Source of the DNA: Nonomuraea angiospora
Lineage (GTDB): Bacteria > Actinomycetota > Actinomycetes > Streptosporangiales > Streptosporangiaceae
DNA: 64,000 nucleotides
Assembly (NCBI RefSeq): GCF_014873145.1
Contig: NZ_JADBEK010000001.1
Span: 10,292,001-10,356,000, forward strand
Reading direction: 5' to 3'
How positions within the stretch are numbered: position 1 is the stretch's first letter; the number at the start of each line of letters is the position of its first letter. Shown piece by piece: positions 27,601 to 35,122 of this stretch. A program made the translations under genes and the position numbers. The notes under the pieces are model-generated. The model ran no database searches and was not told the origin of the DNA. It was given only the letters and a program-made list of their open reading frames with translations.

Positions 27601-27665
27601 CCGAAGGCGGCCAGGAGGAGCAGCGGCTCGCTGAGCGCCCGTTTGACGACCAACGGCCCCCGCAT
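24615..27665 (-). CDS. Large FtsX-like ABC permease
   Basis: 1016 residues from the ATG at 27665 behind AAGGGGG; an upstream in-frame start at 27722 is less likely. The N-terminal helix (LLLLAAFGSILLATTTLVAL) precedes an extracytoplasmic domain with a CGSC pair near residue 290. A middle FtsX block (MEVALLRSRGAGTVRLAALAGGEA), a second outside domain with several beta-rich segments and a C-terminal FtsX block (ARERMGEFAILRALGVSSRQMF) follow. First gene of a four-gene minus-strand operon. Upstream, TGTGA occurs as a direct repeat at 27760 and 27774, a possible regulator site. The function is presumably export or cell-envelope remodelling. Confidence 0.9.
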   Translation of the reverse strand: MRGPLVVKRALSEPLLLLAAFGSILLATTTLVALTMYASSIADAGVRRTMETASYRQTAATVSAPVTAETFPKFDRSVRAEFARAYTRPPAVTTSFRSDSYVMPGQDAQERPELLRFGSYDELDRHARLVSGSWPHAGGERVEAAISLSAASATGFKAGQEFTTKGRLDPRPVTVRIVGVFQLNDPFGERWAGEQLLSRGVERGEFTTYGPLMVARETFVARFATSVNATWTAVPDLRALTPAQLRPLAGAIDQLGARLKADGCGSCVAASRLPEILTQLDTASLVARSTMLIPVLQLLLLAAYALMLTARLLADHRRMEVALLRSRGAGTVRLAALAGGEALLVAVPCAVVAPFLGPPLLALVNLLPWIRASGVRLAPSADLGTFLVSFGVALAAAALLVLPALAGARRTYVEEQAARGRGGRGLIERAGADLALLVVAGLAIWQLQRYGAPVTATTAGGLGIDPLIISGPALALLTGGMLGLRLVPRVSKLAERVTSRRPALAPALGAWQVSRRPLKYAGPALLLTMAIAIGIVSMATASTWRASQADQARHQAGADLRLSGPPDGPELGALGRGTAFTALPGVTAYSPGFRGQTEVSGESALLLGLDAGKLGELFHLRADLSAQPVGELSRALVGDLAGKLDLPGQPSALTLRAEADGDLPLRLVLSDALGVWRDVSLGVLRKGENRIDVDLRALAGRTGKITYPLSLRGLVAGAPQSPANLTLTGLSADGREVATPPVSMKVTRPAAAGLAPLPKPGPLPVVLTADLAASLKLAVGQVGAASIDRRVLQVKVVGVVDSMPTTPAGQKAVLADWGTLQTYELAAGQLPRPATEWWLAAGDTAPAVKALQTRPEWDVTALDQRRLATELRDDPLASGLQGALMLGFAAALVFATLGFLVNATVAARERMGEFAILRALGVSSRQMFGVLAVEQAFVIGLSLVAGTGLAVVVGVLVVPHIVLTGQASAVTPGVVLDIPWAATAAMLALVAAVLLAIVAGLARRLRGQHGQLVEER

Positions 27666-27798
27666 GTGTCCCCCTTCGCCCCGTTTTAGTGCACCTTCTG
27701 GCAGGTCTGGGCGGCGGGGCAAGGCGATCTTTGGAACGGTGACGCACCCGATACGGGCATGTGATATCGAAACTGTGACAAAAGGGCGCGAAAACGAG

Positions 27799-27829
27799 AA
27801 CGCCGCACCCCCGGAGGGAGTGCGGCGTT
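27799..27829 (-). terminator. Intrinsic terminator of rpsT
   Basis: On the minus strand a perfect 10-bp stem AACGCCGCAC/GTGCGGCGTT encloses an 11-nt loop and is followed by CTCGTTTTC, a short U-run. It lies 33 bp past the rpsT stop. It also insulates the downstream ABC operon. Confidence 0.85.
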
Positions 27830-27861
27830 TCCTGTGCCAGGCGTTCTGCCCGGCGGCCGGC

Positions 27862-28131
27862 TTACTTGGCGGCCAGCGCCGCGGCCTGCTTGGCGATCGC
27901 GGACTTGCGGTTGGCGGCCTGGTTCTTGTGGATGACGCCCTTGCTGACGGCCTTGTCGAGCTGGCGGGCGGCGGCCCGCTGCAGCACGGCGGCCTGCTCG
28001 GTGTCGCCCTGCTCGGCGGCCTCGCGGAACTTGCGGACAGCCGTCTTCAGAGAGGACTTGACCGCCTTGTTGCGCAGGCGAGCCTTCTCGTTCTGCTTGT
28101 TGCGCTTGATCTGGGACTTGATGTTCGCCAC
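27862..28131 (-). CDS. rpsT: 30S ribosomal protein S20
   Basis: 89 residues. It begins [20 protein letters not shown] after a GTG at 28131, with GAGG 7 nt upstream, and ends [12 protein letters not shown]. Lys/Arg/Ala-rich, three long helices, normal length. S20 is a primary 16S rRNA binder in the 30S subunit. In most actinobacteria it sits right between holA and lepA; here lepA is nearby but holA is 10.7 kb away. It has its own terminator. Confidence 0.97.
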   Translation of the reverse strand: MANIKSQIKRNKQNEKARLRNKAVKSSLKTAVRKFREAAEQGDTEQAAVLQRAAARQLDKAVSKGVIHKNQAANRKSAIAKQAAALAAK

Positions 28132-28303
28132 GAAGAAGCCTCGGTGAAAGTCTGAGTGATGGATGGGGCGCGCGGGCTCGAGAGAGGGCGCGCCACACGC
28201 AGTTGAACAGGATACCAATAACTCAGGTCGGCTCTCAAATCAACGCGTAGTTGAGCATCGGCGTTTCGGATGCTCGGCGCTCGCTCGGCGCGGGAACCCT
28301 AGG

Positions 28304-29296
28304 TTAGCCGATCAGCCAGCGTGTGGCGTACTCGTGCCAGTCCTCCTCCGTGGCGGCGAAGTCCACGTAGAGGGCCAGGCCGAAGCGCTCGCGGCGGCCG
28401 TGCTCCGACAGCGCGAGCCGGGCGCCCTCGGCGGCCATGGCGACGCTCTCGGCGTTGTCCGCCCAGGCCACGCCGTGGTCGTGGTAGGCCGGGGCGCCGA
28501 TGTAGAGGGCCTTGGCGGCGGGCACCAGGTCCAGGGCCAGCTCGGCCTGGCGGGCCACGTAGCCGCCGTAGAGGGACTGCAGGGGGGTGAAGGAGTCGTA
28601 CGTCATGACGGCGACCTGGTCCACGCGGTCCGCGACCTGCTTGAAGTAGCCCTGCGACCAGTACTTGTCGTGCGACAGCAGGGCCCTGGCGGTCAGGCGC
28701 AGGCCCGGGTACGGCTCGATCTGCGGGGTGGAGGTGGACAGCAGGCTGGTATGCCGGCGGGTGCGCTCCAGCAGCTCCAGGAACTCGGTGTCGCCGTCGC
28801 CGATCGGCTCGAAGTTGTAGTGGATGCCGTCGTAGCCCTGTTTCATGATGGCGGCGACGCCGGACAGGATGTTCTCGCGGGCCTTGGGGTCGTCGAGGTC
28901 GAGGCCGTTCTTGACGGCCTGGCCGAGCCAGGCGGAGATGCGGACGGCGGGGAGGCGCTCGCGTAACCACTTCACGAAATTTCCGGCGTTGGGGTATTTG
29001 TCGGGACTTAAGGTGCCGTCCCAGTTGAAAGGGCCGGAGTGGACGTACACGTCCTTGATCCCCGTGGCGCGCAGCCGTACCGCCAGCTGCTCGACGTCGC
29101 GCTCCGTGCGGCGGCCGTCCACCCACGCGTGGCCCAGCCAGAGCGCGTCGTTGCCCGTGCTCTTCGCCCAGGCCGCCGGTGCACCGGTAAACTGGAGACG
29201 GAGCGCGGCGGCGAGGAGGCCGACCAGCGCGAGCACGATGGCCAAGGCAAGCGTGAGCAGGCGCAGGCCGTGGCGGATGACGGTTCGGGCATTCAC
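28304..29296 (-). CDS. Membrane-anchored GH18-like TIM-barrel protein
   Basis: 330 residues. One N-terminal helix (residues 11-33) anchors an extracytoplasmic barrel. [40 protein letters not shown] and VAVMTYDS occupy the beta-strand positions of a glycoside hydrolase family 18 fold. The DGIHYNFE motif keeps the first Asp and the final Glu (E163) of the GH18 DGxDxDxE signature but lacks the intermediate Asp residues. Activity may therefore be altered, or it may be a binding protein. GTG start at 29296, divergent from lepA. An unrecognised family name (DUF) is possible. Confidence 0.6.
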   Translation of the reverse strand: MNARTVIRHGLRLLTLALAIVLALVGLLAAALRLQFTGAPAAWAKSTGNDALWLGHAWVDGRRTERDVEQLAVRLRATGIKDVYVHSGPFNWDGTLSPDKYPNAGNFVKWLRERLPAVRISAWLGQAVKNGLDLDDPKARENILSGVAAIMKQGYDGIHYNFEPIGDGDTEFLELLERTRRHTSLLSTSTPQIEPYPGLRLTARALLSHDKYWSQGYFKQVADRVDQVAVMTYDSFTPLQSLYGGYVARQAELALDLVPAAKALYIGAPAYHDHGVAWADNAESVAMAAEGARLALSEHGRRERFGLALYVDFAATEEDWHEYATRWLIG

Positions 29297-29355
29297 CCGG
29301 GCATGTCACCATGAAAGACTGCTCGACCTCAACCCTGTCGAAACGGACTTCGGTG

Positions 29356-31179
29356 CGCACTCAGCCTGGCCAGACCGACCCCGCGTTGATCCGCAACTTC
29401 TGCATCATCGCGCACATCGACCATGGCAAGTCGACCCTTGCCGACCGGATGCTGCAGATCACCGGCGTGGTCGACGACCGCTCCATGCGTGCCCAATACC
29501 TCGACAGGATGGACATCGAGCGCGAACGGGGCATCACGATCAAGTCGCAGGCCGTGCGGCTGCCGTGGGACGGTCACGTGCTCAACATGATCGACACGCC
29601 CGGCCACGTCGACTTCACCTACGAGGTGTCCAGGTCGCTGCAGGCGTGCGAGGGCGCGATCCTGCTGGTCGACGCGGCCCAGGGCATCGAGGCGCAGACG
29701 CTGGCCAACCTCTACCTGGCCATGAACGCCGACCTGCACATCATCCCCGTCCTCAACAAGATCGACCTGCCGGCGGCGCAGCCGGAGAAGTTCGCCGAGG
29801 AGCTGGCGGGGCTGATCGGCTGCGACCCGTCCGACGTGCTCAGGGTGTCCGGCAAGACCGGCGAGGGCGTGCGCGAGCTGCTCGACCACGTGGTCCGGGA
29901 GATCCCCGCCCCCGTGGGCGACGCCGACGCGGCGGCCCGGGCGCTGATCTTCGACTCCGTCTACGACACCTACCGTGGCGTCGTCACGTACGTGCGAGTC
30001 GTGGACGGCCACCTGAGCAAGCGCGAGCGCATCCTCATGATGTCCACCGCCGCCACCCACGAGACGCTCGAGATCGGCGTCATCTCGCCCGAGCCCAAGG
30101 TCTCCGAGCGGGGGCTGGGCGTCGGTGAGGTGGGCTACCTGATCACCGGCGTCAAGGACGTGCGCCAGTCGCGCGTGGGTGACACGGTCACCTCGTCGGC
30201 CAAGCCGGCCAAGGAGATGCTGGCGGGCTACGAGCACCCCAAGCCGATGGTGTTCTCCGGGCTCTATCCGATCGACGGCGACGAATACCCCGAGCTGCGC
30301 GAGGCCCTCGACAAGCTGCAGCTCAACGACGCGGCGCTGGTCTACGAGCCGGAGACGTCGGCGGCGCTCGGGTTCGGGTTCCGGGTCGGGTTCCTGGGGC
30401 TGCTGCACATGGAGATCGTGCGGGAGCGGCTGGAGCGCGAGTTCGGCCTGTCGCTGATCTCCACGGCGCCCAACGTGGTCTACCGCGTGGTCATGGAGGA
30501 CGGCAAGGAGCTCACGGTCACCAACCCGTCGGAGTTCCCCACGGGCGGGAAGATCGGGCAGGTCTTCGAGCCGGTCACCAAGTCGACGATCCTGGCGCCG
30601 TCCGAGTTCATCGGGGCGATCATGGAGATCTGCCAGGGGCGGCGCGGCCAGCTCCTCGGCATGGACTACCTGTCGGAGGACCGGGTCGAGATCCGCTACA
30701 CGCTGCCGCTGGGCGAGATCATCTTCGACTTCTTCGACCAGCTCAAGTCGCGCACCCGCGGCTACGCCTCGCTCGACTACGAGCCCGCCGGCGAGCAGGA
30801 GGCCGAGCTGGTCAAGGTGGACATCCTGCTGCAGGGTGAGCCGGTCGACGCGTTCAGCGCCATCGTCCACAAGGACAAGGCCTACACCTACGGCGTCGAC
30901 ATGGCGAAGAAGCTGCGCGAACTGATCCCCAGGCAGCAGTTCGAGGTGCCGATCCAGGCCGCCATCGGGGCCCGGGTCATCGCCCGCGAGAACATCCGCG
31001 CCATCCGCAAGGACGTCCTGGCCAAGTGCTACGGCGGTGACATCTCCCGTAAGCGGAAGCTGCTGGAGAAGCAGAAGGAAGGCAAGAAGCGGATGAAGAT
31101 GGTCGGGCGCGTGGAGGTGCCCCAGGAGGCCTTCGTCGCCGCGCTGTCCACCGAGTCGTCCGCCGACAAGAAGAAGTAG
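29356..31179 (+). CDS. lepA: Elongation factor 4 (LepA) GTPase
   Basis: 607 residues from a GTG at 29356. An in-frame ATG at 29311 would add 15 residues but would leave only 14 bp to the divergent gene, with no ribosome site. G-motifs: [27 protein letters not shown] and NKIDLP. The LepA-specific C-terminus is present ([46 protein letters not shown]). LepA acts on stalled or misassembled ribosomes under stress and in 30S biogenesis. A perfect hairpin directly follows the stop, before the GNAT gene. Confidence 0.96.
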   Translation, partial: RTQPGQTDPALIRNFCIIAHIDHGKSTLADRMLQITGVVDDRSMRAQYLDRMDIERERGITIKSQAVRLPWDGHVLNMIDTPGHVDFTYEVSRSLQACEGAILLVDAAQGIEAQTLANLYLAMNADLHIIPVLNKIDLPAAQPEKFAEELAGLIGCDPSDVLRVSGKTGEGVRELLDHVVREIPAPVGDADAAARALIFDSVYDTYRGVVTYVRVVDGHLSKRERILMMSTAATHETLEIGVISPEPKVSERGLGVGEVGYLITGVKDVRQSRVGDTVTSSAKPAKEMLAGYEHPKPMVFSGLYPIDGDEYPELREALDKLQLNDAALVYEPETSAALGFGFRVGFLGLLHMEIVRERLEREFGLSLISTAPNVVYRVVMEDGKELTVTNPSEFPTGGKIGQVFEPVTKSTILAPSEFIGAIMEICQGRRGQLLGMDYLSEDRVEIRYTLPLGEIIFDFFDQLKSRTRGYASLDYEPAGEQEAELVKVDILLQGEPVDAFSAIVHKDKAYTYGVDMAKKLRELIPRQQFEVPIQAAIGARVIARENIRAIRKDVLAKCYGGDISRKRKLLEKQKEGKKRMKMVGRVEVPQEAFVAALSTESSADKKK

Positions 31180-31181
31180 GG

Positions 31182-31209
31182 CTTTCGGGGTAGGCGACTA
31201 CCCTGAAAG
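31182..31209 (+). promoter_or_regulatory. GNRA-loop hairpin between lepA and GNAT gene
   Basis: CTTTC-G-GGGTAG / GCGA / CTACCC-T-GAAAG. The eleven-pair stem with a GCGA tetraloop fills the whole gap from 3 bp after the lepA stop to 1 bp before the GNAT ATG at 31211. The only ribosome-site-like purines, GAAAG, lie in the 3' arm. It could be a lepA terminator or attenuate GNAT translation. Confidence 0.6.
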
Positions 31210-31210
31210 C

Positions 31211-31702
31211 ATGGAAGTGGTGCAAACCGCGCGCATGGTCCTTTCTCGGGTCACGCTCGACGATCTGACCGCTGTCCATGAGCTTCACTCCGACCCCCGT
31301 ACGAATGTGTACAACCCCGGGGGCCCCAGCGTCGACCTGGTGTCCAGCCGCGCCATGCTGGACCTGTGGCTCGCCGACTGGGCCGAGCGCGGCATCGGCT
31401 ACTGGGCCGCGCGGGCGATCGGCGGATCGGAGGTGCTCGGGTTCGGGGGGCTGCGCCGCGCGATGGTCGGCGGGGACGAGGTGCTCAACCTTTACTACCG
31501 GTTCCGGCCGTCCGCCTGGGGTCACGGGTACGCGGGGGAGCTCGTGGAGGCGGCGCTGCGGGTCGGCAAGGGGCTCGGGACCGTCGTCGCGGTCATCCGG
31601 CCCGACAACCTGGCGTCGCTGAAGGTCGCGGAGCGGGCGGGCATGCGCAGGGATCGGACGATCCCGTACGGGGGCGTCGAGAGCTTCGTGTACGTGGCCT
31701 GA
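31211..31702 (+). CDS. GNAT family N-acetyltransferase (RimJ/RimL type)
   Basis: 163 residues. The N-terminal strand VVQTARMVLSRVTLDDLTAVHELHSDP and the acetyl-CoA site region YRFRPSAWGHGYAGELVEAAL, with RPDNLASLKVAERAGMRRD, are the usual Acetyltransf_3 pattern. The target may be a protein N-terminus or a small molecule and cannot be told. It begins 31 bp after lepA and may be read through from it. It converges on the ABC permease gene with 5 bp between stops. Confidence 0.9.
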   Translation: MEVVQTARMVLSRVTLDDLTAVHELHSDPRTNVYNPGGPSVDLVSSRAMLDLWLADWAERGIGYWAARAIGGSEVLGFGGLRRAMVGGDEVLNLYYRFRPSAWGHGYAGELVEAALRVGKGLGTVVAVIRPDNLASLKVAERAGMRRDRTIPYGGVESFVYVA

Positions 31703-31707
31703 GCGCC

Positions 31708-33285
31708 CTACCCGCGGTTGCGGACCACGTACCCCACCAGCACCAGAGCGCCCGCGGCGGCCTGCGCGGCCAGGAAACCGCCCAGCGGGCCCGCCGGGGA
31801 CAGCAGCGCGGCGACGGCGGGCAGGCACCCGAGCAGGGCCAGGTCCACCCCGGTGAGCGCCCAGCGCAGCGGCCCGGTCGGGATCGCGCCGCCCGGGGTG
31901 TCGATGATCGGCATGGAGTGGTCGACCGGACCCCTCCTGGCCATCCGCAGCGCGGCCGCGGCCAGCGCGGGGGCCGCCGGCGGCCCGAACAGCCACCACG
32001 CCCCCGGCAGCGCGCCGCTCGCGCTCAGGGCGGCCAGCCCCAGGGTCGCCCACGCGCCGCTCAGCAGCATGGGCAGCACCGCGCGGGCCGCGAGCGCCTG
32101 GCGACGGTCCACGCCGAGCAGCCTGGACAGCGCCGGATTGTCGCCGTCCCTGCGCGCCCCCGACACGCTCACCGCCGCCACGGCCAGCGAACCCGCCAGC
32201 ACGGCCGCTCCGAGCGCCACCGGAGCACCGCCCGCCTGCGCCAGCACGGCCGGCAACGCGGACATCGCGAACATGGCCCCCAGCCGCCCCGGCCTGCGGC
32301 CCACCCGGCGCCAGTCGTGCCAGGCCAGCGCCAGGGGCGCGGGCAGCGACGGCCACCGCCGCGAGCTGAGCTTCCTGGCCCGCCAGTGGTTGTCCTCCGC
32401 GATCCAGGTGAGCGCGTCGGGGTCGAGGCCGAGGGCCGCGTTCGCGACGTGGCCCGCCCTCGTCGAGGCGGTGACGAGGGTACGGGTGGGGATCCGGTCG
32501 AGCGACGCCCACGCGTGGCGTACCAGCAGGGCGGAGGACGCCGCCGCGACGGCCGCGGCGACGGCCACCGCCGACAGCGGAGCGCTCGCGGCGACGGCGA
32601 GCACCGTGCGCAGCTGCCCGCTGACGGTCACGACGGCGATCACCAGCAGCGCGACCGTCGCGGCCGTCAGCCAGACCTGCCACGACTGGGACGCCTGACC
32701 GAGCACGGCCAGGGCCATCCCGCCCGCGCTCGCCGAGACGCCCACCACCAGCGCGCCGAGCAGGCGCCACACGAGCTGGTCGGGGGCGCCCAGCACGGCG
32801 ACCAGCCCCAGCCCGAGCAGCAGCCCGGCCGCCACCGCCACCGCGAACAGCACCCTGGCGGTGCGTCCGAGCAGGTGCCGCCGGTTCAGCGGCGAGGGCA
32901 GCAGCCAGGAGGCGTCGGCGGCGGGCAGCATCACGGGTCCCGCCGCGCGGGCTGCGGCCAGGAAACCGGCCAGCGCCAGCGCGAGCAGGGCCGCTCCCGC
33001 GCTCACGCGAGCGGGGTCGGCGGCTCCGGCCAGCCCCTGGAGCACGGTGGTGAGCGGGTGGCCGAGCACGGCGGCCAGCATCGCCAGCCCGAACCCGGCG
33101 ACGTACCGATCGAGCAGGCTTCCGCGGGCGGGGCCACGTGAGCGGAGATACGCCCGCACCACCCGCACACTGCCTCCGGCCCCGCTCGCGTCTCCACTCC
33201 CGGCCCCGCTCACGCCTCCGCCCCCGGCCCCGCTCATGCGGTCACCCCCGATCCCGCTCATGCGGTCACCCCCGATCCCGCTCAT
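31708..33285 (-). CDS. ABC-2-like multi-helix permease (DUF6297 type)
   Basis: 525 residues with about 12 hydrophobic segments and no soluble domain. The order ATPase then permease indicates an ABC exporter; the family name is from memory. The N-terminus repeats MSGIGGDR twice before MSGAGGGGVSG; the conserved protein seems to begin near VRVVRAYLRSRG (residue 41). The start at 33285 has the best ribosome site (GGAGGTGA). Its ATG overlaps a short frame's TGA. Ala-rich helices and a C-terminal VGYVVRNRG end. Substrate unknown. Confidence 0.75.
   Translation of the reverse strand: MSGIGGDRMSGIGGDRMSGAGGGGVSGAGSGDASGAGGSVRVVRAYLRSRGPARGSLLDRYVAGFGLAMLAAVLGHPLTTVLQGLAGAADPARVSAGAALLALALAGFLAAARAAGPVMLPAADASWLLPSPLNRRHLLGRTARVLFAVAVAAGLLLGLGLVAVLGAPDQLVWRLLGALVVGVSASAGGMALAVLGQASQSWQVWLTAATVALLVIAVVTVSGQLRTVLAVAASAPLSAVAVAAAVAAASSALLVRHAWASLDRIPTRTLVTASTRAGHVANAALGLDPDALTWIAEDNHWRARKLSSRRWPSLPAPLALAWHDWRRVGRRPGRLGAMFAMSALPAVLAQAGGAPVALGAAVLAGSLAVAAVSVSGARRDGDNPALSRLLGVDRRQALAARAVLPMLLSGAWATLGLAALSASGALPGAWWLFGPPAAPALAAAALRMARRGPVDHSMPIIDTPGGAIPTGPLRWALTGVDLALLGCLPAVAALLSPAGPLGGFLAAQAAAGALVLVGYVVRNRG
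33238..33285 (-). repeat. Tandem 24-bp repeat duplicating a translation start
   Basis: Two perfect copies (33285-33262 and 33261-33238) each read ATGAGCGGGATCGGGGGTGA then CCGC. Each copy therefore carries ATG and, at its end, a GGGGGTGA ribosome site 4 nt before the next ATG. A third, diverged copy follows. The permease has three successive in-frame starts. Confidence 0.85.
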
Positions 33286-33335
33286 GCGGTCACCTCCGGC
33301 GGCGGGACCAGGTCGGGTACGCCGGCTCGGCTCAT
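33282..33335 (-). CDS. 17-codon linker frame coupled between ABC genes
   Basis: The ATG at 33335 overlaps the ATPase stop as ATGA, and its own stop overlaps the permease ATG as ATGA. It encodes MSRAGVPDLVPPPEVTA. It probably serves only to carry terminating ribosomes from the ATPase gene to the permease start. It may also be an earlier start lost by frameshift. No function is claimed for the peptide. Confidence 0.4.
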   Translation of the reverse strand: MSRAGVPDLVPPPEVTA

Positions 33336-33955
33336 GCGTCCACCCCAGACGGTGAGACCTGGCGGGCGCGGCCGGCCAGGCCGTGATCGTGCGTGGCCAT
33401 CACCACGGTGCCTCCCTCGCCCGCGTACTCCTCGAGCAGATCGGCCAGCCGGGCACGGAAACCGGCGTCCAGACCGCGTTCCGGCTCGTCGAGCAGCAGC
33501 AACGTGCTCGGCCTGAGCAGCGCGGAGGCCAGGGAGAGGCGTTGGCGCTGCCCGGTGGACAGGTTCAGCGGCGGCGCGTCCGCCCGCTCCACCAGCGCGA
33601 ACACCTCCAGCGCCGCCTCCACCTCCATCCGGGCCTCGGCGTGCACGGCGCCCATCAGCTCCAGGTGTTCGCGGGCGGTGAGCCCCGGGTACCAGGTGGG
33701 CTCGTCGCCCAGCATCGCCACCCGGCGCCAGAAGGCGGCGTCGTCAGCCGGCGGCTCCCCGAACACCCGGACCTGGCCGGAGGTGGCGGGCTGGAGCCCG
33801 GCCAGGCAGCGCAGGAGGGTCGACTTGCCGCTCCCGTTCGGGCCGACGACCGCCACGATCTCGCCCGGTGACACGGTCAGCTCCATGTCCCGCAGCACGG
33901 GATTGCCGCCGAGTTCGACCGTGAGGTCGTGAACGCTGATGATCGAGTCGTACAC
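33332..33955 (-). CDS. ABC transporter ATP-binding protein
   Basis: 207 residues from a GTG at 33955. TAGGCT lies 8 bp upstream and suggests a leaderless transcript; an in-frame ATG at 34015 would add 20 residues. Walker A GPNGSGKST, signature LSTGQRQRLSLASALLR, Walker B LLLLDEPERGLDA and switch ATHD are intact. The short length and LNLSTGQ variant are typical of ATPases paired with ABC-2 exporters. It drives the permease encoded immediately downstream. Confidence 0.9.
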   Translation of the reverse strand: MYDSIISVHDLTVELGGNPVLRDMELTVSPGEIVAVVGPNGSGKSTLLRCLAGLQPATSGQVRVFGEPPADDAAFWRRVAMLGDEPTWYPGLTAREHLELMGAVHAEARMEVEAALEVFALVERADAPPLNLSTGQRQRLSLASALLRPSTLLLLDEPERGLDAGFRARLADLLEEYAGEGGTVVMATHDHGLAGRARQVSPSGVDA

Positions 33956-34058
33956 GGAGTCGAGCCTAGCCAGCCGAGCGCGCGGATGATCGCGGCGATT
34001 TTCTGTCGGTGCCATCGCCTACCTTCTATTCCGAACACCAGTGCGACTGGAGGGTGAC

Positions 34059-34349
34059 GTGATTGCTTCTGAGCGATTCGAGCGTGCCGCCGTGTTGGGG
34101 GTGGCTGTGGCTGAGGAGACTCGACGGCTGCTGAGGCTCCACCTGGTTCCGGGGGAGGAGGCAGCCGACGGCACCGCGCTCGTCGACGTGCCCTATCCCG
34201 ACGCGGCCGTGGTGGCGGCGCTGCTCGACGTGGCGGCGGAGTGTTTCGGCGAACGGGGTGACTCGGTCGAGGAGAGCAGGCAGGCGGCGTTGGAGACGTT
34301 GTTACAACTGGCCGGATTCGACGGCGAGTCCCAGCTCAGGCGTTCCTGA
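34059..34349 (+). CDS. Small hypothetical protein
   Basis: 96 residues from a GTG at 34059 with GGAGG 6 nt upstream, which decides the start. It is acidic and mainly helical, with the central strand ADGTALVDVPYPDAAVVAALL and the C-terminus QAALETLLQLAGFDGESQL. Third codon positions are GC-rich, so it looks like a real gene. I recognise no family. It lies alone between divergent ABC genes and the convergent response regulator. Its last codons lie in a duplicated sequence. Confidence 0.6.
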   Translation: MIASERFERAAVLGVAVAEETRRLLRLHLVPGEEAADGTALVDVPYPDAAVVAALLDVAAECFGERGDSVEESRQAALETLLQLAGFDGESQLRRS

Positions 34350-34404
34350 TCAGGTGTTTCTGATCGGCCGGCTCGCTGCTCAGGCGTTCCTGATCGGCCG
34401 GCTC
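34334..34404. repeat. Short direct repeats at the end of the hypothetical gene
   Basis: GCTCAGGCGTTCCTGATC occurs at 34334-34351 and 34378-34395 (44-bp offset). TGATCGGCCGGCTC occurs at 34361-34374 and 34391-34404. The first unit includes the 3' codons and TGA stop of the hypothetical gene. The spacer to the response regulator stop was evidently built by local duplication. Confidence 0.8.
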
Positions 34405-35122
34405 ACTGAGGGTGCGCCACCCCGTGCCGGAAGGCGTAGGAGACCGCCTGGGCGCGGTCCCGCAGCCCCGCCTTGGCGAAGAGGTTGTTGATGTGGGTCT
34501 TGACGGTGGCCTCCGAGATGTAGAGGCGGGCGGCGATCTCGGTGTTCGAGAGGCCGTCGGCGATGAGCGCCAGCACCTCGCCCTCGCGCGGGGTCAGCCC
34601 GTCGGGGAGCCGGTCGGGGAGCCCGTCACGGACGATTTCAGGAGGAGGAGGGGTGTTTCCGGTTGTGGCCGTGGTCTGCCTCATGGGCGCCGACATGGTG
34701 TCCAGGAGGCGCCGTTGGACGGTGGGGTCGAGTTGGGCGTCGCCGCGCTTCACCGTGGCGATGGCCTTGGAGATGTCGTCGGCGTCCGCGTCCTTGGTGA
34801 GGAAGCCGCGCGCGCCCGCTCTCAGCGCCGCGAAGACGGACTCGTCGTCGGAGTACGTGGTGAGCACCACGACCTGCGTGTCCGGAAACTCGGCGCGGAT
34901 GCGGCCGCTGGCCTCCACGCCGTCCATGCGGGGCATGCGCAGGTCCATGAGCACCACGTCGGGCCGCCGTTCCTCGACCAGCCGCAGCGCCGCCTCGCCG
35001 TCGCCGGCCGAGCCGACCACCTCGATGTCCGGCAGCAGCCCGAGGAGCAGCACCAGGCCCTCGCGCACCACGGCCTGGTCGTCCACCACGATGACCCTGG
35101 TCATCCGGGCGCCCTCGGTCAT
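34403..35122 (-). CDS. NarL/FixJ-family response regulator
   Basis: 239 residues. The receiver domain has phosphoacceptor D60 in VLMDLRMPRMDG, acidic pair VDDQ and TTYSDDESVF. The LuxR-type helix-turn-helix at the C-terminus (LTPREGEVLALIADGLSNTEIAARLYISEATVKTHINNLFAKAGL) binds DNA. A Pro/Thr-rich linker of about 35 residues joins them. The ATG at 35122 overlaps the kinase stop (ATGA); a second ATG at 35104 is possible. It forms a two-component pair with the upstream kinase. A 20-bp perfect palindrome in front of the operon is a candidate site. Confidence 0.93.
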   Translation of the reverse strand: MTEGARMTRVIVVDDQAVVREGLVLLLGLLPDIEVVGSAGDGEAALRLVEERRPDVVLMDLRMPRMDGVEASGRIRAEFPDTQVVVLTTYSDDESVFAALRAGARGFLTKDADADDISKAIATVKRGDAQLDPTVQRRLLDTMSAPMRQTTATTGNTPPPPEIVRDGLPDRLPDGLTPREGEVLALIADGLSNTEIAARLYISEATVKTHINNLFAKAGLRDRAQAVSYAFRHGVAHPQ

